Shown here in pieces: positions 45,856-57,481 of a stretch of 64,000 bases of DNA. The notes beneath the pieces are model-generated. The model did no database searches and was not told the origin of the DNA. It saw only the letters and a list, made by a program, of their open reading frames with translations. How positions within the stretch are numbered: position 1 is the first letter of the stretch; each line of letters opens with the position of its first letter. Source of the DNA: Mycogone perniciosa (taxonomy: Eukaryota; Ascomycota; Sordariomycetes; Hypocreales; Hypocreaceae); contig JAOALB010000213.1 of the NCBI GenBank assembly GCA_025331125.1, forward strand, positions 1 to 64,000. Reading direction: 5' to 3'. The position numbers and the translations under genes are program-made.

Positions 45856-46877
45856 ATGAGCACACACGAAGAACACCAATATCTCGACCTAGTGCGCGAG
45901 ATCCTTGAAAATGGGGAGCATCGACCTGACCGGTTCGTTCCCAGCCTTCAATGAATCCCAAAAGCCGTTAACCATGGCTGATATTCTCCCTTTATAGGAC
46001 AGGTACAGGAACATATAGTATTTTCACTCCTCGCCTAAAATTCAGCCTGAACAAGGATGGAACCCCTATTCTTCCATTGCTGACCACAAAACGCGTCTTT
46101 CTTCGGGCCGTCATCGCCGAGCTCCTTTGGTTTATCGAGGGCAACACATCATCCCTACCTCTGAGTGAAGCCGGAGTCAAGATCTGGGATGGCAACGGGT
46201 CCCGTGAGTTCCTCGACAGCGTCGGCCTGTCGCATCGTGAAGTGGGAGACCTCGGTCCTGTATACGGCTTTCAATGGCGGCACTTTGGTGCGGAGTATGT
46301 GGATGCTAAAACGGACTACACGGGGCAAGGCGTGGACCAACTTGCCGACGTTATTCACAAGTTGCGCACAAACCCCTACGACCGACGGATCATCATGTCG
46401 GCTTGGAACCCAAAGGATCTGAAGATTATGGCTCTACCACCGTGCCACATGTTTGCCCAGTTCTATGTGTCGTACCCGCGGAAGAAAACAGCGACCAAGG
46501 GAGACGGTATGGATGGGGCTAGTGATGGAGAGCAGCCAAAACCCAAAGGTCACCTCCATTGCCAGTTGTACCAGCGCTCGTGCGACATGGGTCTTGGCGT
46601 ACCGTTCAACATTGCCAGCTACGCTCTGTTGACGCACATGATCGCGCATGTGTGCGACTTAGTACCAGGAAGCCTCACACACGTCATGGGTGATGCCCAT
46701 GTCTACTTGGATCATGTCGATGCCCTTAGGGAACAGCTGGAACGAGAGCCGCGGGATTTCCCCGAACTGGAGATTACCCGAGAGAAGGGTGGAAGCATTG
46801 ATGGCTGGAAGATCGAAGACTTTGTGGTTAAGGGATATAACCCTCACAAGTCAATTGCCATGAAGATGTCTGTGTGA
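45856..46877 (+). CDS. thymidylate synthase
   Basis: Two exons, 45856-45932 and 45998-46877, encode 318 residues. The intron (GTTCGT donor, TATAG acceptor, 65 bases) joins GEHRPDR to TGTGTYSIFTPRLKFSL. Conserved motifs are LTTKRVF, AELLWFI, GPVYGFQWRHFG, DRRIIMSAWNP and the catalytic LPPCHMFAQFYV (Cys175), then QRSCDMGLGVPFNIASYA and HVYLDHVDALREQL. It methylates dUMP to dTMP with methylenetetrahydrofolate. An insert of about 25 polar residues (KKTATKGDGMDGASDGEQPK) follows the catalytic strand, where many fungal enzymes have a shorter loop. Confidence 0.96.
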
Positions 46878-47344
46878 GATCTCATCATGTCGTTTCATGG
46901 TGTGAAAACTCCTGGAGGGGATGGCCCATGATATAGTTGTTGATGGCGTTGAAAGAACGTCCACTAGGGGCTGCGCAATATGGCGAGTTGATGCTCATGA
47001 TTCTCAAAGAACAGTGTTGTGGATAAGATTGCCCAGGTCGGTGGGATTTTGAGGATGCATCAACTTAAAAGAGGGGGGAATGACATGCTGGGCAATACAT
47101 GAGTATGCCTACTCAACTGGCCCAGTAAAGCTCAACGAGGGTTTTAGATGCTGAGCAGATATAAAAATGCGGTGCTCCGTGTTTTGGATAATACATACGT
47201 GACTGAGATCAACACTGATATCCGTGTGCAGTTTCACTTGGCTCAAGAGTTATATTCACCAACATCTCTCATTTCAGGACAAAACCCCGAGTAGTGATGA
47301 TCAATTCCTAATTTACAATATCTTCTTTGGTGGTATCATGATTC
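46878..47344. other. convergent 3' region, nothing recognised
   Basis: It lies between the stop codons of thymidylate synthase and the broken MFS gene. No frame of note was seen. Confidence 0.6.
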
Positions 47345-48889
47345 TCATGTGCTCATCTCATACTTACTTCTCTTCCTCAACCTCTCCCCATACACCCTAA
47401 AAACCCATGGTATCGGCGCCATCGCCAACGTCACAAAGCCCAGAATGCTTGTCGCCCATCCCGCTCCCAGCCTCTCATACATCTGCAGCGCAAACAGCGG
47501 AAATGCCGCACTGAGAATATACCGACTGAACATCATAGCCCCTGAAGCAGATGCCCCGTACAAAGGCCCGTACGCATCCAGCATGAAGAGGTTCGCGCCT
47601 GCATAGATGAGCAGCGAGCTCAGCATCACCAAGGCTTGGAAGATGATCGGTACGATCCAGTGCACTTGGAGCTGGACCGTCCAACCGACGATGAACAAAC
47701 AGACAGGGAGCATCAAACTACCTACCAGAGCGGATATCAACCGATTCTCCGACGGCAGCGGATCGTCATCTTCATGCGTTCGCTGCCACTCCGTTAACCT
47801 CTTCTGATAATGCTTCAAATCAATCATAACTAAAGGAAATGCAGCAAACAACGTTCCGCACATGAGTCCCAGGTAAGACAACGGCTGGTTCTCCGTGCTC
47901 TAGCCATAATAGTGCTTGAAAATCCAGGGAACCGAAACGACAAACGTGTACAACAAGCCGAACAAGAACCCATTGTACACGCTTACCAGCGTAACAATGG
48001 GTTCCGTGAAAAGCATGTGTAAAGGCCGTTGAATCAGCACCGTGGCAAAGTGTCGAAACGCCCGACCAGGAGACGTCCTCTGCGACGCCGAGTCCTGAAG
48101 ACCGAGACGTATAGCACGTCGTTTGAGGATGACCTTTTTGTATGTTTCGCGAGTGAAGCAAACGGGTATGTAAAACGCAACGGTGATGATAATGGAGATC
48201 CATTGCGTCCACTGCCACTCTTTAGAAAGAAGCACATACCCTCCAATCAGTGGTCCAAGTGCAGCTCCGAAAGACGGCATCGCATAATACGCTCCCAAGC
48301 TGACGCCTCTATACCGCGCAGGGGTGAAGTCCAACAACGTCGCAGGCGCGTTGTTTATCAGCGGCGACGCAAACATCCCCGCGAAGAAACGACACGCTAT
48401 GAGGCTCGCGATAGTCGTGCTAAACCCAGCTCCCAGCGCGAAGAGCAAGAACACCGGTGTTGATATGACAAACACAGCCTTTCGGCCGTACGTTTCCGAT
48501 AACGGCGCGCCAACCATCGGTCCAAACGCAAGACCTAGGTTGTACAAAGACAGCGGCAGCACTGAGAGTGTGCGACTGCAGTTGAAGTATGCTGCGACGT
48601 CGTTTTGGGCTGGGGCGTACATGGAGCCAGTGACTGTGCCGATCATGGCGAGTATGGTGATGGCAATGGTGCTGAAGATGCGCATGGCGCTGGAGAAGTT
48701 GCGGGGATTGTCAGGGTCGTCTGGACCGGTCCAGTCATAGGCGGCGTTAATTGTTGACAGAACGGCGATGTGAGTTTCTAATCCATCAAGTGCTTTGGGT
48801 GCGGCGGAAGGCAGAATACATGGTGGTGGTGCTTGGATGACAACCTGAGCCATCTCAGGCTGCCTCTGTGTCGGCAAGGGCTGCTTCAT
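47345..48889 (-). pseudogene. MFS transporter (DHA1, Tpo/Flu1-like) with one in-frame amber codon
   Basis: From ATG 48889 (MKQPLPTQRQ) a continuous frame runs to 47345, about 514 codons, with one interruption: TAG at 47900-47902 within HYYG-stop-STENQPLSYLGLMCG. Before the stop are six or more membrane helices with the DHA1 signature LSETYGRKAVFVIS and WTGPDDPDNPRNFS, typical of polyamine or drug:proton antiporters. After it come four or more helices (FIVGWTVQLQVHWIVP, YILSAAFPLFALQMYERLG) and a normal family end. The frame is the same on both sides, no splice donor surrounds the stop, and both parts look unmutated. It may be a recent pseudogene, a sequencing error or a readthrough stop. The N-terminal part alone lacks the last helices. 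Confidence 0.8.
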
Positions 48890-49482
48890 CTTTCTTGGTT
48901 GCACGTAACTTTGTCCTTCTTCCCCAAGTTGACATGCCTCCCAAGTAATAGATCCCGAGTTCTGTGCAATTGTTGATCATACCATGTTACAGTCGGTGAT
49001 GAAGTATCCATAAACCGACTATCCAGCTATTACTAAGAACCCGAGGAAACAAGAATGCGGAAGATAGGAAGTGGTCTGCATCGTGTCTTTATATACGCCG
49101 ATGTAGTTGCATTGACTCCAGGTCCGGCCGATAATCGGGATATAGGAAGTCATCCCGGCACAGATCAGACCCGTGTTCGGCACAGAGATAATGCCGTAAA
49201 ACGCCTATTCAACTCCGAAATGTATAGTTAGCACCTAGAAAGATAATTAGCCGAGCTAAGGTCAATAAGAACCTTATTAGTCGGCTACATAAAGGCCCGA
49301 GTACACCAACATGTGAGTAATCATAGGGAATACGTAAAAAAACAAGGAATTATCACGGAGATAGTGGAAGAGATGTTTCCAACGCTTAAATTTACAATAT
49401 TGGGTATTCAATTGCTACATTAAATGGTATCATATCGTCCTTCGTTTTAAACAATCCATCACATCAAACATACGCCATCGTA
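48890..49482. other. intergenic, nothing recognised
   Basis: It lies between the MFS start and the PTR2 stop. AT-rich; no gene is supported. Confidence 0.6.
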
Positions 49483-51337
49483 TTAAGGCTCATCCGCATC
49501 CTTGCCAAGGCCAGGTTGGTTCTGGCCAATAAACTCAGACTTCTTAATCATGTTCCACTTATCTTCATCAGAGTCAAGGTGGCGGAAGAAGAGCCAGAAT
49601 GCAACACCGCCAATGAAGGCAATGATGGCGATGGTGGTGTAGTTCCACACCAGGAGAGGGTCGTCGGACATGGGAGTAAAGGCCTGGCCAAGAGCAGCGG
49701 AGATGGCGCTCATGAAGAGGTTGATACTCAAAACAAGCGACTTCATGTTCTCGGGGGCCTTGGAGTACGCATACTCGTAAGAGGTAACATTGGCGAAGAT
49801 TTCAGCCAAACCAATCAAGATGTACGGCAGGGATTGGGCCCAGACGTTGATGGGGGCGGGCGGGCAAGCCTGCTCCTCTCCATCGATAATGATAGTGCCG
49901 TTGGCACGGTTTCCGCAAGGGCTCATAGTATAGATGTAGTGCTGCATAACAGCAGAAGCAACCATAGACAGAGCAGCAAGGATGAAACCAGTCGTCATAC
50001 GCTTAATCGGGGTGAATGCAATACCAAGCTTCCGGAGGCCAGGGTAGAGGAGGTGATCGATGAGAGGAACCATGACGACAATGGAAATAGGGTTGAGGTT
50101 CTGGATGACATCGTTGGGAACACCGTGCAGCTCCATGGTACCGGCTTGGATGGTCAGGTTACCAGTCATCTGGTTGTAGGACAGGAAGAAGATGGGGAGG
50201 AAGAGGAAGACCTTGCAGGCCATGAGACCACGGCGAACCTCATCAACCCAGGCATCATCGTAGGTCATCCACTTGGGGCGCTGGTCAAGAGCAATCTTGG
50301 AAGGACGGACAGCATCCCAGTTGAGAGAAAGGCCCTTGGAGCTCTTCCGGGCATGCCAGAACATCTTCAGGAACTTCTCAAGCAGTGAGCCGGTGGGAGG
50401 AGTGAGTTTGTAGTGCTTCTTCTGGCTCCACAAAACGAACGGCGCCAACAGGAACAGGGCTGTGGGGATGAGGAAAGCAGCCCAGAAACCAACGAACTTC
50501 TCAACATAGACCATGCCAATCTGGCCGGAAAGGGCTCCAATGTTGATGCAGAAGTAGAAGTAGAGGAAGATACGGGTGTTGGTGACAGCGGGGTCAACAA
50601 TGACACGCTCACCACTCGCGAGGGTGGTTACTCGCATGCGAGTATCCTCATTTTGCTCAGCAAGCAGGGGGGAAACGTTGGCCTTGAAAAAGCCAGTGCC
50701 AACGCAAAGAGTGAGGAGACCAAGAATGAAGGCGGCGAAAGCACCGTCCTTCTGGACGATGACGGTGGGAGCGGAGGCGGCAACCAGAACGACGTGAGCA
50801 ATGGTAGAGATACCAATGGCAAGGTGGAGTGTCCAGAAACGTCCCATTCTGGCATCAGCAATCCAGGCACTGCACGACCATGTAAGCAATCATCCTCAAT
50901 TCAAAACACATAAAAATCAGAAGGTCTTACCCAAGAAGAGGCATCAGGTAGGCGAAGAACTGGTTGAACAAGCTGAGGGCCTGGGCGGCCTTGGGACCCA
51001 TGCCCAGGGCACCGGGTAGTCCATTGTGAGTAGTCGGGGCACCGGTGGTAGAGCCTTCGGGGAGAGGACGGTTCACGAAGTTGGTGTAGAGGACGGAAGA
51101 TCCGTAGTAGGAGAAACGCTCGCAAAGCTCGACGAAGGCGATGGTCCACATTGACCACTTGATCTTACCGGAGACACGGCGCAGGGTGCGCAGCTCCTCC
51201 TCAGTGGGCGTGTCCGGGTATTCGTCCCCATCGCTGCGGCTTGAGACGTCAATCTGGGCAGCCTTTTCGTCCAGGCCAGCCGCATGGCGGTCGGCCTCGG
51301 CAATGGCGTCGATGTCGAGGTTGGGAGCGTTGCTCAT
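49483..51337 (-). CDS. PTR2-type proton-coupled oligopeptide transporter
   Basis: Two exons, 50931-51337 and 49483-50869, are joined over a 61-base intron (GTAAGA donor, TGCAG acceptor) to encode 597 residues. The N-terminal 55 residues are acidic and cytosolic. Family motifs are FVELCERFSYYGSS (first helix, ExxERFxYY), then PLLG-AWIADARMGRFWT across the splice junction, GTGFFKANVSPLLAEQ and NIGALSGQIG, and ILIGLAEIFANVTSYEYAYSKAP near the C-terminus. About twelve membrane helices are present. POT/PTR2 proteins import di- and tripeptides with protons at the plasma membrane, which matches the products of the secreted proteases earlier in the window. Confidence 0.94.
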
Positions 51338-51871
51338 GGTGAAGGATTAGAAGACGAAGACAGCGAGCTTCTAGGTGTGGATAGAGACGGGCTTCGCAGC
51401 ACGAGGAGCTCAAGAGGGAAACACTACGGCTCATGGACGATTATATAGAAATCCGGCAGACGAGCCGATACTACATCGAGTCCACACGCCGCTGTACTCG
51501 TACATACTAGTAGTACTGCATACTACTCGCAAGTCCATCCATTCGTCCTGTGGAGAGAGAGTCTTCGGCCAGGATGCGGCCCCAGACCACGGGCCAAGAC
51601 ATGTAGCCGCCGGAGGGCGATTCCGTTTCGAGCCAAGGCTGTGGCAACATGACAAAAGATCCCGGTCTCGATGCCGGGGCCGGCATGCACGAGTATGGTG
51701 TGGAAAAGGCTAATGATAGCGATGGCGAGTGGAGTCGCCCGAGACGCAAGATGGGAGGGTGTGCGAGTAGCTGACGATAGAGGAGATACAAAGAGGGCAT
51801 GGTGTTTTTGGGCTGACAATCGCTGGCTGGTAGTCATACATACATACTTGCTTGCCTGGTACTCTCAGGAC

Positions 51872-53205
51872 TACGGAGTACCATACGGAGTATGTTGGTT
51901 GCAGCATTCTTGTTAGTGCTACAATGGTCGGTACCTAAGACATGCTGTACTACTAGGATGTATATGTATGACCTCAATACTCCGTGCTCTACGAGTACTT
52001 CGTACGAGTAGTCGCATATACCTCGAAGCGGAAGGTCAACGGCCAAGAATTATCACGAGGAGGATTTAATAATGAACTCCATTACCGCTGCTGCATAATA
52101 GGTTATTTCCATGTCTGAATGTAGTATCTCCGTACTACCCAGTCGGTATCCTCGTTTACCCACTTGTTCGAACACGACTACATACAAGTATGGAGTAGTA
52201 CTACCTCGTACTACATGCAGCCGAGGATGGTTATGTACGAGTATGTCTGGCAAAGAGATGAGACACTGTTTCGCCTTCTCCGCAGACGCACACGACAGCC
52301 ATGTGATTGCCGCATGCAGAGCGGGGTTATGGATAGATAGCATGCAAGCATAACATTAAATTACTAGGTACGGAGTACGGAGTAGTACTCGTAGTGGGAT
52401 AGGATGGGGTGTAGTGGTAGTACTCGTACATACCTACGAGATTAGTGTTGCTGACGATACGACATGAAGAATGATAAGGTGATGTTGCCGGCGCGCGCTT
52501 TACCTGTATTGGTTTTGCCCGCTCGATTCCCACTCGCCTCCCTATTTGTCCGAGTAAATTACTTGCGCATGTACTCCGTACTACGTAGTAGTATTCCGTA
52601 GTGAGAAATTAACCCACTATCTAATTTTTTCCCTCTTCCTTAGGCCGCGTGCGGTACGGAGTAGTGAGAAGAAGTTGAGATGGAGCCCCCAAACACATTC
52701 GAGGGTTAGTGTCTTGGCTTGTTACCCACAGACGCTAGTGCGCCGCACTGCAAAAGTACCCGCGTCCAGGGTTATGTATGTTAATATGTCAGGGATCCTT
52801 TTAAACTTGCAGTCCCAAAGGCCCACTCCGTACTTCGTAGATACGGAGTATTAGTGGCAGATGCAAGTGTATGGCGTCTTCTATGCCGAGGCTGAAGGCT
52901 CCACAGCACGCAATCGCACGCGGATACATGTCCTAATTCCCACGCAAATTCCAGTGTTGCCACGGCGCAGCAAAGTGGTTTTTTTTGGGGGGGGGCCGGG
53001 CAAACCGAACCAACAATAAACAGACTATGTACTATCTGTAATGAGATATCTACGAGTAAGATGTGGTTGCGTGATGGTGCCTGGTGCCAGGTCAGGGGGC
53101 GGGTGGCGTGACCGCTAGACCTGCAAGATACCTTGGCCTATCACTCGTAAACTCTTGGTCCTGATGCTGGCAGATAAGTGCAAAATAATACTGCTACTAC
53201 GGAGT
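51872..53205. repeat. cluster of nine TACGGAGT/ACTCCGTA motifs
   Basis: Exact cores start at 51872, 51884, 52369, 52376, 52573, 52655, 52825, 52842 and 53198, in both orientations. Several overlap or lie within 20 bases of each other, for example TACGGAGTACGGAGTA at 52369. Intervening sequence is enriched in TAC/GTA triplets. Confidence 0.85.
52979..52995. repeat. T8-G9 homopolymer junction
   Basis: Eight T followed by nine G in the gene desert. Such runs are prone to sequencing and replication slippage. Confidence 0.9.
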
Positions 53206-53697
53206 ACTACCAGCAACTGTTATCAACACGCATCTGTTACTACTATTACTACGAGTACTACTCTTAATAAAGCAACAAGTCTCAAGTAAGGGGAGATCAG
53301 ACGACGTTGCTTTACGAGTAAACCGGACCCACCAAGCTTGTTTGCGCATAAGCATCACCGTAGGTAAGGTAGGTTCGTATCCGGTTTTGTGGGGTGCAGC
53401 TTAAGCAGCTACATAAGTTCTTGAACAGCTGAAAACCGCTACTACTAATCTTGGGCATCTCCTGGAAACCGTTGCCACGATGCCGCGATGCCACCGCCAT
53501 CAACTCCAGCCGCCGTGGAGAAAGGTCGCAATCTCTTAGTCAAGATATTGGGGAAATGTCTGGGGGAGACAGCAAGCAGATTGGGGAAGCGTTAACACTA
53601 AGTCGGCCAAGACAACTCGAGTATGGGGTAAACCGCGTGGGTTGAAAGGATCCTTTGTGAAGAGTGATCTCAGCTCTGCGACTGAGGGTTGGATAAG

Positions 53698-53721
53698 TCG
53701 TAGTAGTCGTAGTAGTAGTAG
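53698..53721. repeat. (T[A/C]G)8 triplet repeat
   Basis: Eight units alternate TCG and TAG. Intergenic. Confidence 0.85.
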
Positions 53722-55130
53722 CATGTGTCAGTCGCCTCGCCTATCAAAGATGGCAGAGGTGTTGTGCATATTCAAAAAGTTCGTCTGGCTAGCGCACTGA
53801 GCGGGCAGATACGGATTTCTTCGGGTCATCGTTATCATCACATTAATCCATCAATAATATCTTGCGAGGAATGAGCAGCACTAGCCAAATCTCATATCTT
53901 ACCGATATACTACCTAATACGCGACGTCTCGGACGGATTAAATGGATCGGCGCTTAATGAGGTTGTTAGTCTTATCTTCATTGAAAGTGAACCTTTGGAA
54001 GTCTTGGCGGGAAATCACTCAATTCGGACAAGTTTTAGTAGAACTAGGACTATCCTACTTCGTACTACCACCAACAACTCCCTAATACTACCACACCGAC
54101 TTTGGTTCCTCGGCGCCCTATCAATACTAATCGCTGAGTGAATTCTTTGTGGGCTCAGGTGGGATGGATTCAGAACCCGGAGGCCTGATCGACGCTTGTA
54201 AAGCTTTGTGCTCGTGGCGCTCCTAGACTTCCGAACTAAAAAAATATGGCCGAGGCCTTTCCCGAAAGCAGCAAGGACCGCCGCCCCCACCGATAGTACA
54301 AGTACTCGTACAGAAGTTTTCTAGCGCTTCCTTCGAAGGCCTCCTCAATCTCCAAAGACAAACCGCCACTCGGAATTTCCGTTATATTGCATGTCAGGTT
54401 TTGCGGCGTTCCGGAGAAACGAGGAAAAGGGAAAAGGGCCAGAAAGAGAAATAAAAAAGCAGACCATCGCCATCGAAATATCCGCGGTGGAAACTCGGAC
54501 TGTGGCTTAAGCCACTTGTTCTTTGTCATGGCCTTACTCACTTATGTACAAGGACCATGGATAATGAGGCATGGCTGACTATCCCTTGCAATCTTCATCC
54601 AACCAACGGCGGAACGATATTACTAAGTGTTCCGCTCCTGTGCTCCCTTTCCTATCAATTTCCGAAGCACAATGCACGACTCCACAATCCGAACTGCTCA
54701 TTGCAGCAAGAACTTAGAGGCCCGCAGTCCACGCATTGGTTGCAGGGTTGCATCCATAGAGTCCGCTCACGATGATACACAACCTTATTCAAAGCCTTAG
54801 ATCCAATGTTTCATTCAACATAGAGCAGTCAAGAATGCTAGTATCCGCCAGCATGGGACCGTTAACGCATGCGCATTAGACGCAGTTTGACGATCCCAGC
54901 CCCAGCCTTGCCTAATGTTGATATACTCCCTGGACCTACCTATATCTCACGATGCCCGCGCAGCTTTCCCACGGTGAATGCCTACCCATTCCTTTCCGGA
55001 GCATTTCGGTGTTGTTGAATGTTCGGCAAGACACCGAGGCTTGTCCTGATAAGCCAAGCTGCTCGTAACCACTTTCGGCCCATGTCGACATCATCCACCT
55101 ATGCTCCACCAACAGGAACAGTTTTCCTCG

Positions 55131-56891
55131 TCACAGGTCTTTTCCAAGAGGCAGAAACCTGACCTTGACGCCTGTCATCATCGACAAGAAATATGACGGC
55201 ATCTCTGTCTCCAACGGCATCTTCGTCACCTCAACATTAAACTTTTCAAAGAGCGCCGCCACAACCTTGTAAATCACCATCTCAGCCAGGTTCTTGCCAG
55301 GACAGGTCCTCGAGCCACCACCCCAGTTCAAATTATATCGCTTCATGACGCGCGCTTGATGTGACTCGGCGCCAAGCCAGCGACTGGGTTTATACGACTC
55401 CGGGTCGGGGCCGGACACAATCTCTTCATTTCGGTGCAGCGCCACCGGATTACAGCCGACCGTCGTGCCACCCGGAATAAAATATCCGTGGATCTGCAGG
55501 CCGCCTGCGGGGACTCGCCGCGGGAGCGACATGCTGATGACGGGACGAAGACGCATGGCCTCCCTTGTTGCTGCGTGCGTGTATTGCAGCTGGATCGCAT
55601 TGGCGTAAGACGCAGGGTCCTCTGCGGTCCGAACTTCCTTGGCCACTCGTCTTTGGACGTCATCGTGCGTGCCAATCATAGCAAATATCGATGTCAGTGT
55701 TGAAGCCATGGTTTCGTGCCCGGCCCCAAAGTTAGTGACGGCCATTTTCCTCAGGTATGTCTCTGTGAACTCGGGTTTGTCCTTGTGAAGTTGGATGAGG
55801 TCGACAAGGAGGTCCATTCGACTCTCCTTCGGCGCGTTTGGTCGCAAAGCAACCTTGATACGACGAGATATACGCTTACCTACGTCCTGCGAATTCGATG
55901 AGCTGGCGTCTTTCAGACAAGCCGCAGAGATAACAGGGAACATACCGGGAAGAACGATTTAAAGTTCTTTGGCGCAATGAACGTCAAGCCCCAAACATCG
56001 CGGAACACCCAATCGACAGCCTTTGAGCAGATGCCCAGTTTGGTCATGGTTGGGAAGAGGCCCAAGACACTTTTCCTTCTCCATCCCAAATAACTGTGAG
56101 AGCTCGAACTCCAGTCCGTTCCATCCTTCAACAAACCTGGCGACCAGGACAGGACAGCGGCACCAAGACACTCGACAGCGATAATGTGCATCCATTCCTT
56201 CAGATCGACCTCGGCGCCTTCCAGTGCCTTTAACTTTGCAATTACTTGCTCGAGAACACCATCAATTGCCTCCTCAAACCTCAGCACGCTGGCTGACTGA
56301 TAGACCCGTCCAATCAATCGCCTCTGGATGCGGTAACGCTTCACGTCTCGCTCTGAGAGAAGATCTAGACTGTCTGGAAAGTGAGGCCGCAGGAACCAGT
56401 CTAAATGTGGAGTGATCAAACTTGTGGCCACTGTTACGATGGGGGTTAGCCCTCATCCAGACCGATACAGAGTACCAACTCACAGTAGAAGTCGGATTTC
56501 TCTAACCCTTTGGTGCTACCTATGTAGGGATCCCGTAAGTATCAAATTCGTAGCCTTGATTGACACTTGATCACGCACTGTATATTGTGTCAAAGGCCTC
56601 TTTGCTGCTAAACCACAGCTCGTTAGGGCCGACTCGCACTACTTCTCCATACATACGATGCAGTGTAGTCCCCAGCTCAATGGTACGGCCAGTTCGGACG
56701 TGATATGCATGCCAGACGTTGGACACAGCGGCAAGTTTTGGACCTGGGATCCAGGACAAAGGATGGAAAAGCAGTCTATACAATGCAATGACTGCAAAGC
56801 ACAGAACCAGTATCGCGATCCCGTACGAAACGGTACGAGTAGCCGTCCATATCAGCCAGGCCGCCGCATCCCATGATAAATCCGGTCGCAT
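55131..56891 (-). CDS. cytochrome P450 monooxygenase
   Basis: Four exons, 56579-56891, 56484-56519 (36 bases), 55946-56430 and 55131-55886, encode 529 residues. Junctions restore DTIYS-STKGLEKSDFY-LATSLITPHLDWF and NFKSFFP-DVGKRISRR. An N-terminal membrane anchor (ISYGIAILVLCFAVIALY-like, about 20-42) is followed by LLFHPLSWIPGPKLAA. The I-helix is NFGAGHETMAST, the K-helix ExxR is REAMRL, the PERF-like motif is YKPSRWLG, and the heme-binding loop is NWGGGSRTCPGKNLAE with the cysteine ligand. The first Phe of that loop is Trp here. ER membrane, substrate unknown; similar in layout to pisatin-demethylase-like fungal P450s. It lies 590 bases from a drug-type MFS transporter on the same strand. 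Confidence 0.92.
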
Positions 56892-57481
56892 TTCGGAGTC
56901 CAGGACGACATCTGATCAATAATCCAGTTCCGACCAACTTGACTATGACTTTTTTGTCGGAAAAATCGATAACTGTGCCTCGTCTTTCACAGTGGGAAAA
57001 GCTCCAGTCTCCGTATAATCAAGCCGGTGTAAATTGGTTGATCACGAATTTCTCACATGTGTGCTACCGCACAGATCTGAGATCCATGAATAATAATATC
57101 GTGAAATTTCCCTTGGATTTTCCAAGACCTTATACTACTAAATAAAGTAGTGAAGTCTTGTATCGGGGTGTTGACCTTATCGGTCTCATGTACAAAACGG
57201 AACTCCACAGTATCACGAATCCAACTCTAGGGTAATCTACATCACACAAAGCATGGCTAATGAACGTCGGTTAGTTAGTCTTCAATGACATCAATAATGA
57301 TCAATGTGGTTTGTTGATATACATTATAGATATTTGGTAAAATGGTTGTGGAAAAATGTTTCCCACATAAAACGAGAAAGAAAATCTATGGACTGGTATG
57401 TCCTCCTATTCTGAATGCAAGTTTGATGATCCAAATTGACGATCCTGTAATTCGATGTTTTCAACTAACTTCACTTATGCT
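56892..57481. other. intergenic, nothing recognised
   Basis: AT-rich stretch between the P450 start and the MFS stop. No gene is supported. Confidence 0.6.

Larger units (their letters stand above)
51338..55130. other. 3.8 kb gene desert dense in TACTYCGTA motifs
   Basis: No supportable gene was found. Nine exact TACGGAGT/ACTCCGTA cores occur between 51872 and 53205, with TACTTCGTA copies near 52003, 52831 and 54057 and several GTACTCGTAC palindromes. It also holds a T8-G9 run (52979-52995) and a TAG-type triplet repeat (53698-53721). Frames at 54015-54541 resemble nothing known. Confidence 0.7.

Noticed and set aside
49516..50388. Plus-strand open frame (290 codons) opposite PTR2
   Set aside because: Same cause: shadow of a biased exon, with no ATG at its start and a low-complexity charged translation.
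54236..54541. Minus-strand frame of 101 codons with a hydrophobic stretch
   Set aside because: A membrane-like segment alone is not enough; it resembles nothing known and lies in motif-rich desert.
55910..55945. Shorter third intron in the P450 gene ending at CTGAAAG
   Set aside because: It would be 36 bases, below the usual fungal minimum. The acceptor TTCGCAG at 55887-55893 gives a 59-base intron and keeps the frame.
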